This document shows positions 11,355 to 24,447 of a DNA stretch of 64,000 nt, in pieces. Both the position numbers and the translations under genes were made by a program. The stretch covers positions 1,798,001 to 1,862,000 of the forward strand of contig NC_063071.1 in NCBI RefSeq assembly GCF_022605165.1. The letters are read 5' to 3'. The first letter of the stretch is position 1. The number at the start of each line of letters is the position of its first letter. The notes under the pieces are model-generated. The model searched no databases. It worked only from the letters and a program-made list of their open reading frames with translations, and was not told where the DNA came from. Origin of the DNA: Purpureocillium takamizusanense (Eukaryota; Ascomycota; Sordariomycetes; Hypocreales; Ophiocordycipitaceae).

Positions 11355-12745
11355 CAGACGATAGAGGCGAGTTGCTCAGGATGGTGCAACGGGCGTTTGT
11401 ACGCACATGGATCAATGCTTACAGCACGCCGTGACCCCGGACGCATCATCACGCGACCACGGCGTCTCGGCGCACCAGTCAGCCTCGCAGCAAAGGGCCC
11501 AATGCGGCACGCACCGGGCCCTGCCCATCGCCATGTCGTGCCGTTGAACACAGAGTTTGCGCTACAATGTGGTGTGTAGGTGCTCACCGGCCTCATCACT
11601 TCACGGAACCAACTTGAGAAAGGCAGTCCCCGGGCCAGCAGACCGATAGCACGAGGCGCAGGGCTTTGAGCTTTGGCGTTCCTCTGGCCCCCATCTCCGA
11701 AAGCTGGGCCGCATCCTACTGTACGAAGTATACGCAGCCAGTTGATGACGACTGAGACACGCCGGCAGGCAACAATGGCGGCTGTGGCGGCATTGCAGCG
11801 CGGCGGTCGTGCCGTCGGCACCACCGGTTTAGAGTGCAGTACCGTACAATATCGGCACCAGCAGCAACAGACACTGCAACAACCAGCCCTGGCGGCTAAC
11901 AGGTACGATAATCAGTCATATACGACACTCTACCGCCACCCATGCCGTTGGCCGTTGGCCCTGGCATCGCCCGTGTTTGGCCCCCTCGCCCAATGATGTG
12001 CGGGTGTAACGGCCTGCCGCACCTTCGGCCCCACTTTCGGCGTCCTCGCCGGAGCCGACGCCCGGCTGCTGTGGTGCAGAAGCAGACCGCATGGGCGCCT
12101 CAGCCATGCGTCGATGTCCGTTGTCGTGTCTCTCTGTGCCGTAAAGCTGGCCGGGCACTACTATTCAGTGCTGGTATGCTGGCTTGCCCAGATGCGGCAA
12201 TTGTTGGCTGCGCCCTCTGTCTCATGTCTACCGCTTGGTGAACCCCGAACAATAGCGTGAATAGCTTGGTCCGTGCCGCGCCACTGGCGATGACTTCCTT
12301 GACGGCCTCAAGCATGAGCCAAGTGCATACCTATTGTTGAAACGCCACGTTTGGGAAACGCCGGATGGGCCTAATCGTTTCCCGAAGAAAGGACCGGTTC
12401 GGGGGGGTGGACGGACCCAATGCCTTCGGACCCCTCTCAGCTGCTGGCTGTAAGTACTATGCCTGTGAGGAGGATGAGAACGGACTTGCACTTTTGATCT
12501 CGGCGCTGACGGGTGGCGCCGTGGGGGCGACGGGGAAGATGCTTCATGACCGGCCTGGACACATGACGAAAAGGGGCCAGAACAGCCTGCGTGTTGCTGA
12601 GTGCACAATAGATGACTGTTCATATTGAAGCGACGACCCTGCTCTCCCATTCATTCCTGTTGTTGTTACTGCAGATGTCAATGCGATAACCCAGAATCAC
12701 GTCACACAGTACTGCTGCTGCGATACTGTGTCAAGGGGCTCGAAA
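11355..12745. other. intergenic spacer between monooxygenase and aminotransferase
   Basis: About 1.4 kb with the 3' flank of the monooxygenase and the upstream region of the aminotransferase, both on the plus strand. Short open frames occur on both strands, but none has recognisable motifs, splice-linked partners or a biased codon pattern. No repeat or RNA gene was recognised. Confidence 0.5.
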
Positions 12746-14981
12746 ATGGTGCATCTCAAGGAACAAACGGCACCGCTCGACCTGAGTCACCACCTCTCTC
12801 AAGTGACTAAGAATCGGACGCCAAGCTCTATCAAGAACTACTACCGATTCTTCAAAATCTCCGGCATTGGGAACCTTGCAAGTGGTACGTCGAGCCCCGG
12901 CGAGGAAACTATGCGAGAGGAAAGAAACTCCTTGCCTACTACCTACCTCTCTACACCATCCACTCACTCAGCCGTCACCGTCTTTCCCGATAGGCCCACT
13001 CGTCTTGCAATGTGGCCAGTGTGCTTATGACGGTTTTCTGCTGCAGGTCTTCCCAACGCGTCATACTTTCCTTTCGACACGCTCGAGGCCGAGGTCGCCC
13101 ACCCATCCCGATGGGACGCGACGGGGTCCGAGTCTGACTCGGAGGACGCGGAGTCGACGTCGCTCCTCGTAGTGCCCAAGGCGACAAAGGGTGGTGAGCC
13201 GGCCAAGCGCGTTGACCTCGCGACCGCGCTGCAGTACGGCACCGCGGGGGGTTACCCTCCGCTGCTGTCGTGGATCCGGCGCTTCACGCTCGACGTGCTG
13301 GTCCCGCACGTGCCGTACGAGCCTGGGCCCGACGTCATCCTTTCGTGCGGCTCGACCGACGGGCTGTTCAAGCTCGTCGACCTGCTGTACGACTCGTGGC
13401 TTCCGGAGAGGGGAGACCCCGTGAGCGAACGGCCGGGCATCCTCACCGAGCTGTTCGTGTTCAACAACGTGCTTCCTGTCGTGGAGCCGCATGGCATCCA
13501 GATCGTCCCCGTGGAGATTGACGGCGAGGGCATGCTGGCCACGGGGCCGGGCTCGCTGGACGACGTGCTGCGCAGCTGGGACCCGGCGAAGGGGAAGCGC
13601 CCGCACGTGCTATATACGGTGACGTAAGTTGCGTGCTCGCTTGCCTGCATCAGAAGCACCACCACCAAGATGAGAAGAAGCGTTCGTAACTGACCAAGGC
13701 CACCTTTGGTAGCGTGGGACATAACCCGACCGGCGGCGTCCAGTCGCTGCAGCGCAAGAGGGAGCTCTACGCCGTCTGCCGCGAGTTCGACATCGTCATC
13801 ATCGAAGACGACCCGTACTGGTACCTACAGTTCCCGTCCGCCGCGGCAGCGGAGGCCAAGTCGAGGCACACGGCCGAGTCGCTGGCCGTCAAGAGGGAGC
13901 CCGAGGGGCTGCTTGGGGAGGACGACGACCGTGATGGGCCGCCACCACGACGCCGCCGGCGCAGCGGCCACGACTTCATCGACTCGCTCGTGCCGTCGTA
14001 CCTCAGCCTCGACGTCGACGGCCGCGTCATCCGCCTCGACACATTGTCCAAGACGATGGCGCCGGGGTGCCGCATGGGCTGGATCACTGCGCAGCCCAAG
14101 TTCATCGAGCGTCTTGAGCGGTACGTGACCGACACCGATGCAGCTCCTCACCTCGTCCATCCACCATCCTCTCCCCCCCGTTCACTATACTCTAACCCAG
14201 GATAGCTGGCCCCCTTTTGACGGCTTGTCCATGACGACTAACTATCGGAATATATAGCATCACAGAAATTTCAACCCAGCAGCCGTCGGGCTTTGCTCAG
14301 GCCATGGTCGTCCAGCTCCTCGCCGGGCAGCAACCAGACGCGCTGAACACGTTCGCCGAGCTGCCCGCGCACAAGCGCGGTGCCTTCTCCGGGTGGAAGA
14401 TGGACGGCTGGGTGCACTGGCTGGCGAGCCTGCGCTCCGTGTACGAGCGACGGGCGGCACGCATGTGTGCCATCCTCGACCAGGGCACGCACCAGGTGAT
14501 CAAGAAGCCATCATCTTCCTCCTCCTCTCCCTCCTATCCCACTCCCCTCCCATCCTCCTCCTCTTCCCCATCGACCTCGTCCACCCCGGGCAAGAGGACG
14601 CAGCTGCTGTCCTTTGACTGGCCCCGTGGCGGCATGTTCGTCTGGCTGCGCGTGCACTTCGAGGAGCACCCCCTCTGGATGGCCCGGGTCCCGACCCTGG
14701 GGGCGCCGCTGCTCGACGGGCCGGCCATGGCGGCCGCGCTGCTGGCCTTTATGGCGCGCAAGCCGCACCTCGTGCTGCCGTCGCCGGGCACCATGTTCGG
14801 CGCCACGCCCGCCGTGGTCGAGGAGCGCGCGTGGCGGCACCTGCGCCTGTGCTTCACCGCCGAGAGCGAGGACAACATTGACGCCTGCTCGCGCAGGCTG
14901 ACCAATGCCGTGCACAAGTTTTGGCTCATCGACGGGGTGGACATCATGGAGGAGCTGGTGAGGGAGCAGAGGGCTTCGTGA
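12746..14981 (+). CDS. fold-type I aminotransferase, aromatic (Aro8/Aro9-like)
   Basis: Four exons: 12746-12884, 13047-13623, 13713-14120, 14258-14981. Introns start GTACGT, GTAAGT and GTACGT and end CAG, TAG and TAG. Each junction restores family sequence, for example ASG/LPNASYFPFD and YTVT/VGHNPTGG. PLP-enzyme landmarks are YGTAGGYPPL, the cofactor-contacting HNPTGG, EDDPYWYLQF, and the catalytic lysine in RLDTLSKTMAPGCRMGW. These fit the fungal aromatic/aminoadipate aminotransferases, which move amino groups between aromatic amino acids and 2-oxo acids in the cytosol. Two odd inserts are present: an acidic then Arg-rich linker in exon 3 and a Ser/Pro-rich stretch at nt ~14512-14590 in exon 4. 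Both are probably surface loops. Confidence 0.88.
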
Positions 14982-16992
14982 GAGCATAATAAGATGTATG
15001 AGAGTTGTACCTTGCTGCGCGCAACCCGCGGGGAGTCCCGTTTGACTCTACAGTAGCTGGAGGCAAAAAAAGAGAGACTGCTGCCCTACAACCCTTCATC
15101 CCTGCCACCGTATCTAAAACAGTATCTATGCATTTTATACTAGGCTCATCTCTAACCCCCTTTTTAAAGCTAACGCTAGGATAACCCTTAGATCCCCCCT
15201 CTTAGACTAGTCTACTTTAACTATACCTAAAACCTATGCTAAAATCCTATATAACTTAGAGATAGCCTAACGTAACGTAATGGTATTTATACTTAATATA
15301 ATAATACCGATTAAGAAAGATCGCTTAATAAGGCTATTTAGCTTAAATAGGCTAAATAGCTCTTTATTAATCCTTTAATTAAGCTTAATTAAAGAGGCTA
15401 TATTAAGTAGTTTAAGCTTAATATTAATAAGTAAATAAAGGGTTATCTTAAGAGTTAATTTAATAGAGTAAGAAATATAGCTTTTAATATTAGCTTTAAG
15501 ACCGCTAGTTTACGCTATTATTATTATCGCTATCGATAAGCCTTTTATTACTCCCCTTAAAGAAGTTACTTTAAGACCTTTCGGAATAGTTAAGTATTTA
15601 AGAAGGGTTACTTAACTTAATTAAAAAATATAAAAGTGCTTTACTATTATTATTATTATTATTAATATTATTAATATTACCGCTACTATTATAATTAAAA
15701 AAGCTAATAATAATAAAAAAGGTAAAAAAGCTATAAGTACTCTTTTAAAAGCTATTATAGTAATAATAGTTACTATAATAGCTATTATAATAGCTTTTAT
15801 AGCCTCCGCTAAAGCTAGAGCTATTATTACCTTTTATATTTCCTTAGCGTTAATATAAGTTCTTAAAGGTCTTAGAGATTTTAGAAGGGGAAAGAGACTT
15901 AACTTTATTTTTAATATAGCTAGCCTATAAAGATAATAAGCCGCTACCGCTATTATTAAAGGACGAGGGGAATAAGTCGCTATTACTATTATTAAAGGAC
16001 GAGGGGTATAAGCTACCGCTATTACTTAAAGATAAGGGGTATAGGCTATTACCGCCGCTAAAGATATACTTATTATAGGTAATATATAATACCTTAGCTC
16101 TCCCCTTATAAAACTAAAAGTATTACTTCCTTTAAGCCCTTAAGGGTATACCTTATAATTAAGGGTTCTTTAAGTTTCTTTACTTTATACTAATATTAAT
16201 ATTAATAATAATATTAATAATATTAACGCTAATATTAATATTAATATTTAAGCTTACTTATAAGCTAATATAGCTAATATTAATATATAAAGTAATATAT
16301 ATTCTTTAATATAATTTAATAGCTAATAAAGGGAATTTTCCCTTTAAGCTTTAGTTACTTTACCTTTATAACCTTTATAAAGATATATTTTAAAGGGTAA
16401 TTAAGGCTAGTAATAAAAGCTATAGACTTTTATAATAACTTAAATATTTATTCTTAATTATTATATTATAAATATATTAATTAAAACGATCTTTAAAAAT
16501 ATAAGAGTTATAAAGTTAATATTTTATAATATCTTTAAAAAGTATTAAATATAAAATAAAGAGTAAATAAAGGGTATAAAGATTTAAGAATCTTATCTTA
16601 TTAATACTTTATATATTAATAAACTAAAGGTTATTAATAAGGAATAAAATAAATAAGTTATTAAGACCTTAATAAAAAACTTAATATTAAAGTAACTTAA
16701 TTTATATAAGTTAAGCTAGAAAATTAAATAGGATTTTTATTAAGATATTAATCTAATTATATTTATTTATTAACTTAAAGTAAAAGGTTATTAAAGTATT
16801 AAGCTTATAATAAAACCTAGCTTATTTAAGATAATAATTTAAGACTATTTAAAATAAGCTTAAGAAAAAAAAGACTAAATATTTAATTAATAAAAAAAGG
16901 TTATTTAAAGTAATAAGACTATTATTATAATAAGTATTTTTTATAGTAAGTAATAAATTTAATAACTTTTAAATAAGTATTACCTTTATTAT

Positions 16993-17243
16993 AATCTTTA
17001 CTTTTTATAAGGGGCTTAGCCTAATAAGAGCCCGGGGCGCGGCCCTAGGCGTAGTAACGCTACGTATAGCTAGGACCCTACGCTAACCTAGGCCCGTAGC
17101 TAGTTACGTAGGGCTATATATAGCGGGCGCCGCGCGTATAGGGGCTACCTAGTATATAACCCTAATTTCCTTCCTTTATAGTACGTTAAATATTAATAAC
17201 CCGACCGGCTCCTATTATATAGCGCTAGCCCCGTTATAATAAC
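16993..17243 (+). repeat. left terminal inverted repeat
   Basis: Left arm of the 2.8-kb element. It is one of the few GC-rich patches in the block because its CpG and CpC sites were spared. Confidence 0.65.
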
Positions 17244-19317
17244 TTAATATAGTATATTACCCTTAAATAGATAAAGGTATAAAGAGGATTAACTAAGAAG
17301 TATAGGTATACTTTAGGGCCTATATTAACTATAATTAAAACGATTAAGACCGATAGCTACCTATAGCTTAGCTTATACTTAATAGCTAAATAAGTACCTT
17401 AATTAATATATCCCCTTTCTTTATACTTTATAGTTATTACCCCTAACCTATTATAAGCGGCCCCCTTACCTTTATAAGGGAAATAGGCTAATATATTATA
17501 TTAAAGAATAAAGTATAGGCCTATTTACCTCTTACTTCTCGAAAAATAAAAATAAGTTATAAAAATATAGCGAGATAATTACTTAAAGTTCCTTTCTTAA
17601 CTTAAGCTATTTAAGTATAAGCGCTTTTTTAATATCTCTTATACTAATAATAAAAATAGCTACTTTAGCTATATCGCCGCCCTTTTACTTCTTAATCTAT
17701 TATATATACCTTATAAATATTAATACCGTAACGTAATAAGCGTCTTTTATATCCCTTAAGAGCGGACTATTAAAGGGCGGCCCTTAATAATACCGTACTT
17801 ATATTTACGATAGGCTATATTAAAGCCTACCCTTATATAAGACTAAGTAAGACTTTATATATTATATTTAAGGCTTCCTTAAGATAAAGGGGAACTTTAA
17901 TTAAGGTATTATATAAGCGTAAATAGGCTATAGGTAGCCCTCTATACTCGCGATTAACTATATTAGCCCTTTAATAGCTACCTTATCTATAATACCTAAT
18001 ATACCCTTTACCTTATAGGAGGGGATCTTCTTTATTAAGACCTTAAGGTCTTAGGCTACTTCTTTATCTATAGCTATATAATATTTATATCCTTTATCGA
18101 TAAATATAAAATAAAGAAGACTTTTATTAATTAATATTATTACTATTAATAAGGTTATCTTTAAGCGTCCCTTAAGCTCTATTTTCTTTACTTATATTAT
18201 TATAGGCCCTAAAGTATAGCTTTACTTTAAAGTAGCGCTTTTCCTTATATAAGCGCCGCTTCTTTACTTCCGCTTTCTTTATTACTTTTACTTTTAAGCT
18301 TAGGCTTAATAAAGACTATATAATATAGCCTAACTAAATTTAATATTATAGGCCGCCTCGCTAAGGTATAAAGGTAGTATACTATTAAGTAGTTACTCCC
18401 TTTATAATAGAGGTATAGCCCTTTACTCTTCTTTTTTTCCCTCTTATCTTTAATAGCTTACTTAATTTAATAGGATTTATTACCCTCTTTAATTAAGTCC
18501 CTTTAAGGGCCCCCTTTATTTAGGCTAGTCTTATACTTCTTAAGGTAGATAGCCGATATTATAATATTACCTTAATAATTAATAATTAAGACCGCTATAA
18601 AGGAGTTCGCTTAGTCTACTTTTAAGTAAGTTAATATTTATACCGGGCCCGGCCCTTTTTTTATAATTCTTTAAAGTATAAAGTCCTTTTAAAGTTTTAA
18701 GCGATTTCTTAAAGGCGCTAAGTATATTTATAAAAGGTAATTAATATTTATATTATAATAAGCTATTCCTTTAAGGTATTAAATATAGTATTTTATAGCG
18801 TTAAGATTTAAGTATCTTTTATTTAGGTAAACTTACCTATATTTATAAAGGTATTCTTAAAGTTAAAGAAGAAAGTATTAAAAAGCTACCTATCTCTTTA
18901 ATATAGGCCTTATAGCTTATTAAGCGCTCTTTCCTTTATTTACTCGCTATTAAAGAGGTATTTAATATAGTTAAAAAAGGCTTATAGTTTCTTATTACTT
19001 TTAAGTCCTCTTTAAGTCTAAAATCCTTCTATATAAGGCTATAGTTAAATAGGTAATATATTAAAGAGTTAATATTAAGTAGCTTTACTTTCTTTATTAA
19101 GGCCTTTTACTTTATTAATCTTATATTTACTCTTTAATTAATATAAAAAGAAATAAAAGTATTTTATCTTACTATTTTATATTAGCTATTTAAGTAGCTT
19201 TTACTTCTTAGGCTTAAGTACTATTTCGCTAAGGGCTATTAAGTTAAGTATAAACTATAGCTATACCCTTAAATATTTAAGTTTTACTTATTAAAGTATT
19301 TACTATTATATTAACTA

Positions 19318-19475
19318 TTATACTTATTATTATACTTATTATAATGCTTATTATTATACTTATTATTATATTTATTATTCCGCTTATTATTATACTTATT
19401 ATTATACTTATTATTACGCTTATTATTACGCTTATTATTATACCTATTATTATACTTATTATTATACCTATTATT
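19318..19475 (+). repeat. 12-mer TTATTATTATAC-type satellite
   Basis: Roughly a dozen imperfect head-to-tail copies of a TTATTATTATAC-like unit. An open frame here translates as Ile/Leu repeats and is an artefact of the satellite, not a gene. It lies just inside the right arm of the TIR element. Confidence 0.75.
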
Positions 19476-19540
19476 TTATCGAGAGCCTATAGGCTACCGC
19501 TAGGTCTATCTTTATTACTTAGTTTACTATCGTTAATAAT

Positions 19541-19791
19541 ATATATTATAATAGGGCTAGCGCTATATAATAAGAGCTAGTCGGGTTATTAATATTTAAC
19601 GTATTATAAAGGAAGGAAATTAAGGTTATATACTAAGCAGCCCCTATACATACGGCGCTTACTATATATAGCCTTACGTAACTAGCTACGGGCCTAGGTT
19701 AATATAAGGTCCTAGCTATATATAGCGTTATTACGCCTAGGGCCGCGCCTTAGGCTCTTATTAAGCTAAGCCCCTTATAATAAGTAAGGAT
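19541..19791 (-). repeat. right terminal inverted repeat
   Basis: Reverse complement of 16993-17243, with scattered transition differences. Confidence 0.65.
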
Positions 19792-20489
19792 ATTAAAGGA
19801 GGCCTTAATTAAGAATTAAAAGAAGAATTAAAATAATTATCCTTAAGATAAGCTATAAAGGCTTATAGAATACTTAGTTAAAAACCTATAATAGGTCCTT
19901 TATTTATAAAGGGATAATAATTATTATAAAGGTAGTCTATTATTAAAGCTAATAAAGTAAAAATAGAATAACCTTTATATAAATATCGAATATAAATTAT
20001 AAGTTAATAAGCCTCTTATCTTAAAGTATAAAGCTCTTTATAAAAAGAAAGGAAAAGAGAAAGTAAATAAAGAAATAGATAAAAAGGAAATAAATAAGGG
20101 GGAATAAAGTAATAAGCGCTAATATATAAGGGTTCTCGCGATAATTAACTTCTTTTTTCCTTTTATTAAATAACCGATTTATTATATTATAATTACCTTT
20201 AAGCTTTACTCGCGTATTATAGTTTAAAAGGTAAGGAGCTTAATTATTAAAAGCGAATAAAGGGCGTCTATTAACGGTCTAATAACGCTATTTAAGTCTA
20301 CTTATAAATATAACCTATAAAGCTAAAAGATAAAGGTCTTATAAGAATACTTTATAGGATTAAGTAAAGGGAATATATAATATATTTAATAAAGGAAAAG
20401 TAATAAAAGGAAAGATATAACTTATTTATATTAGCGATAATAGAGATAAAAGGAAAGAAGCTACTTATAAGTATTAGCGGGCTTTATAT

Positions 20490-21150
20490 ATATTATATAT
20501 ATATTAGAAAAAGAAAGTTAGATTAGGTTAAGTTAATAATAGTAAAAGAAGGTAATAAGACTATAAAATAATAAAGCGCTAAGCGCTAAGTCCTATATAT
20601 ATATATATATAAGTAAAGGAGTAATTAAAAGAGCTCTATAGAAGTAGCTTACCTATATATATATATATATATATATTAAAGGAAGAAAGTAAGGTTAAGT
20701 AAGTAGCGGTATTAAAGGCATTTTATATATAGCTTACGAGACCCGCTTTTTTCATTTATATAGCTTATAAAAGGTATATTAAAGGGCTATTTAAAGGGCT
20801 ATTAATAAGCTATTAGAAGGGGTCTATAGAAGCGGCTTATTAGTATATATATATATATATATTAAAGGAAGAAAGTTAAGTCCAGCTAGTAGTAATAATA
20901 GCGGCGGTAAAAAAAGGTAACGAGACTATAGAAAAAAGAGGCCTTAAGCCCGGCAGGCGCTATATATATATATAAGTAAAGGAGTAATTAAAAGGGGTCT
21001 ATAGAAGCTACTTACCTATATATATATTATATATATATTAAAGGAAAGAAGTTAGGTTTAATAGCATAGGCATAAGTAAGCGTTCCTTATATAGGCTATG
21101 GAATAAAGAGGCCTTAGGTTCTAGTAGGCTCTATATATATATAAGAGAGG
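20490..21150 (+). repeat. ~180-bp tandem array with (TA)n tracts
   Basis: About four units share the order CTATAGAAG.nGCTTA, a (TA)n run, then ATTAAAGGAAGAAAGT. The last motif recurs near 20502, 20674, 20861 and 21036, giving a period of about 175-187 bases. Copies differ by transitions and small indels, so the array predates or has suffered RIP. Confidence 0.6.
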
Positions 21151-24100
21151 ATAGAAAGGGCCTATTTAATAGCTAGTCTAAGGGCTACTTTTAAGGGCTA
21201 ATTTATAGGCTTATTAAAGTAGGCTATTATAAGGGTATTATAGGTAGTTATTAGAGGTAAGAAAAGTAGGTCTTATAGCTATATATAGCTATACGTATTT
21301 ACGAGACTTACTTTACTAACTTCTAGCCTACTTTTCGCTCCCTTTTTAGACTAGACCTATAATTCTTATTTATATAGTGCCTACCTTACGTAACTATAAG
21401 GCTATAGTCTTATAACTTTTATGCCTAGCCTTTATATAGAAGTTACGGATTTAGCTCTAGTAGGGTCGCGCGAGCTAACTAAGTAATATATAGATGCCTA
21501 GGGCGAGCCGGCCTAAAAAGGTTACGCGACCGTTATGCGACTAAGGATAATATATCCGATAACTAATATCCGCATTTTAACTACTAGGAAACGGTATATC
21601 TACTAGCATATCGTCTTTAATAGTCGCGCGCGGAGGAAAGGGGGAGGTATTTAAAGGCGAGGCGCTTTCCCCTTATACCTAACCTCTTCCTTTAATCTTA
21701 TCGCTATCTTTATTTATTTATAGCCTAAGTAATTATATCGATAATATTTACTAAATGCCTATACCTTAAGTAGATTATAGATCGAGCTAGATATAATAGG
21801 TATAAGAGTAGTAAATATAAGGAGCGTAATAAATAAACTAATATTATAAATTACTTATCGTAAATACTTATAGAATAAGAATAGGTCCTTTATATCTATA
21901 TAGTATAAGTTATACTCTCTTTCTTAAGCTATCCTCCCTTTAATCGATCCTTTAGATAGAACTAAAATAAAAACGACCCTTAAGGCGACTTCGATAAGTA
22001 TAAAAAATGCGTCTTTTATAATAAGTCGAAATCTCTTAACTTCTTTAAGTTAAAGGACTTCTAGAGGTTCTATAAGGATTAATTAATTAATAGACTTAAT
22101 AATTATATAATTATTATTTCCCTCTTAGCTTATGCGAAATAATTTAATATTAAATATAAATATTATATAAAAAGTATAAGAGCTAGTTTAGGAATCGAAC
22201 CCTAGACCTATATAAAATATATTATATAAATATAACTTACTAAAGTATATAGGCATTATATACCTTAATATAGTATTATACTTTATAATATAGCTTAAGG
22301 GAGGCTAAAAGGGTAAGTATTATTAAGTACCTTAGGGCTTATATAATATAAATATAAATATAGCCCTATATATATATACTTATATAAGTAATATAGGTAT
22401 TATTCGAAAGGCCTTTTTATAGGCTTTCGAATATATATTTTTATGCCCTAATTAATATATAATCCGCTAAGATATCGCGGAGTATTATAAAGGGTATAAA
22501 AGAAGGTTTATAGCGTTCGCTACCCCTATATACTTTCCCTTTACTAGAATACTAACTCTTTAGAGCTTAATAATTTAAGAATAGAGAGATATATAGAGAT
22601 AGAAAGACTAGTATTTTAAAACCCGGATTTTAGGCTTTTTAATATATATCTCCTAGACTTAATTAATTATATAGTTTTTATATAATTATCTATATAAGGA
22701 CGAGGTTTCCCCCGCGAAGGATTAAAATCTAGTATAGACTTTTACCTTAATTTTTCTTACTTAATATAAGTCCCTTCTATATAATTTATATACTATTCGA
22801 ATCCTCTTCTTAAGGAGATTCTAATAATATTCTTCTATACCTATTATTCCTTTACCTTACTCTATAAAGAGATAAAAGATCCTATTGCTCTTAACTTTTA
22901 TCTACCTAACTATTATATCTTTACTATCGATAATATAATATAGTCCTTTATAAAAAGCGAGATTAAAGAGGAGACTATTATAGAGATTAACTATATATAT
23001 ATACCTGCTTTAATAGCGTATAAAGCTAACTAAATAATATATAATAATTAAAATAAGTATTACTTTATAAAGAGGGAAGTCATATTAAAAATATAATTAA
23101 GCTTAAATATAACTATAAACTAATAAACTTAAATCGAAACTTAAAGGCTCTTTAATAATATAAGGGCATTAGGTTTATTTATTTAAGAACTCTATTTTAA
23201 TATTACTTATTTTTCCTTCTTTATTATTATAATAGGGCTTGTAAAAGTATACTTTTTGAGCTTAGCGTAAAGTATAAAGTATATAATAATATACCCTTAA
23301 AAGCTATTAAAGCTAACTCTTTTAAAATATTTAACTCGTTTTATATTAAATACTTAAGGGAGATTTAGAACTTTTCTTTAAAGTTAACTAATAATATATT
23401 AAGAATAACCTAAACCTAAAGAATATAAAGTTAATATCTTTTTATTAAGTAAGGAGTAATAGATATTAATATTATAATAGATTTAGAGTTATTAATCGAA
23501 AGTATCTCTTACTTTAATATAATATTATTTTCTTTTTATTATAGCTTACTTTTATTAATAGCGCTTTAAATTATAAACTCTTCCTTTAGATAGTATAAAG
23601 TAAGGGTAATAAAACTATCCTTTAGTACGATACTTAATAAGATATAAGTTTTACTATTAGTAAAGGAAGAAAAGCCTAAGGGCAAAAGTATTCTACTTTA
23701 ACTTTTTTTCTAGCTAATCGCATACTATATAGCCCCCTACCCCTATATAAATAAGGTATATAGGTACGAGCCGCCTATAATAGCCTATTATAGCCTATAT
23801 AAAATACTATATATAGTACGATAGGCGATATTATAGCTATATCTCTTAACGCGCCTTTAATAACTATATCGCGGGCCCGCGGCCGAGGGCAGAAGACTAT
23901 AGATAACGACGATAACGACGACGACGACGACGGCCGAGAGGGCATTACGAGGTACTACGGCGGCGGGCGGCAATAGCGGCCCCTAGGGCGGGGGGAGGGG
24001 CCCGTTAATAGCATTATAAACGGCGGTAGCTTTAGCTTCGTAGCTAGCCCGGCCCGGCCTGGAATAATATAGCCCCGATATTATAATATTATAAGGAAAT

Positions 24101-24200
24101 AATAGAAATGCGTTTTTTAGGCCCTACCGGCGCTATAGCCTTATTTATATCGGTTATAGGCGCGGGCCGGCGCCTTTACCGCCCGGTATAGTATAGTATA

Positions 24201-24447
24201 GAAAAACGAGCCCCTATATTATAATATTATAAGGAAATAGCAGAAGCGCGTTTTTAAGTAAATTAAGCCCTATTAGCGCGCTAACGCTAGCGCGGGCGTT
24301 ACGTTATAATAATATAGTTTAATTAAAGTTTAATTAAGATATTAGCATATATTATAGTGCATTAATCTTATCTTATACTTATATACTAAAATTAGCTAGT
24401 ATAGTATAGGGGTAAGGTATAGACCTAGAAAAAAATAAAATACCTTT
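24201..24447 (+). repeat. dispersed repeat A, left copy
   Basis: Shares order and sequence with 36412-36648: GAAAAACGAG, TATTATAATAT, AATTAAGCCCTA, GTTTAATTAAAGTTTAATTA, AGCTAG.TAGTATAGGGG, CCTAGAAAAAA. A partial further copy lies at about 24065-24135. Same orientation as the right copy. Family unknown. Confidence 0.7.

Larger units (their letters stand above)
16993..19791. mobile_element. RIP-destroyed DNA transposon-like element with ~250-bp terminal inverted repeats
   Basis: The sequence at about 16993-17243 is repeated in reverse complement at about 19541-19791. Both arms carry ATAAGGGGCTTAG, GGCGCGGCCCTAGGCGTA, CCTAGGCCCGTAGCTAGTTA, GTATATAACC and CGTTAAATATTAATAACCCG in the same order. 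Differences are mostly C/T or G/A, as RIP would give. The 2.8 kb enclosed has no open frame, so the transposase class cannot be read. The length and long arms would fit a Mutator-like or similar cut-and-paste element. I could not identify a target-site duplication. It could also be an inverted pair of one repeat. Confidence 0.65.

Noticed and set aside
19318..19475. CRISPR-like regular repeat
   Set aside because: Simple satellite without unique spacers, in a eukaryotic nuclear context.
19344..19580. 78-codon Ile/Leu frame in the AT-rich block
   Set aside because: Direct translation of a 12-mer satellite.
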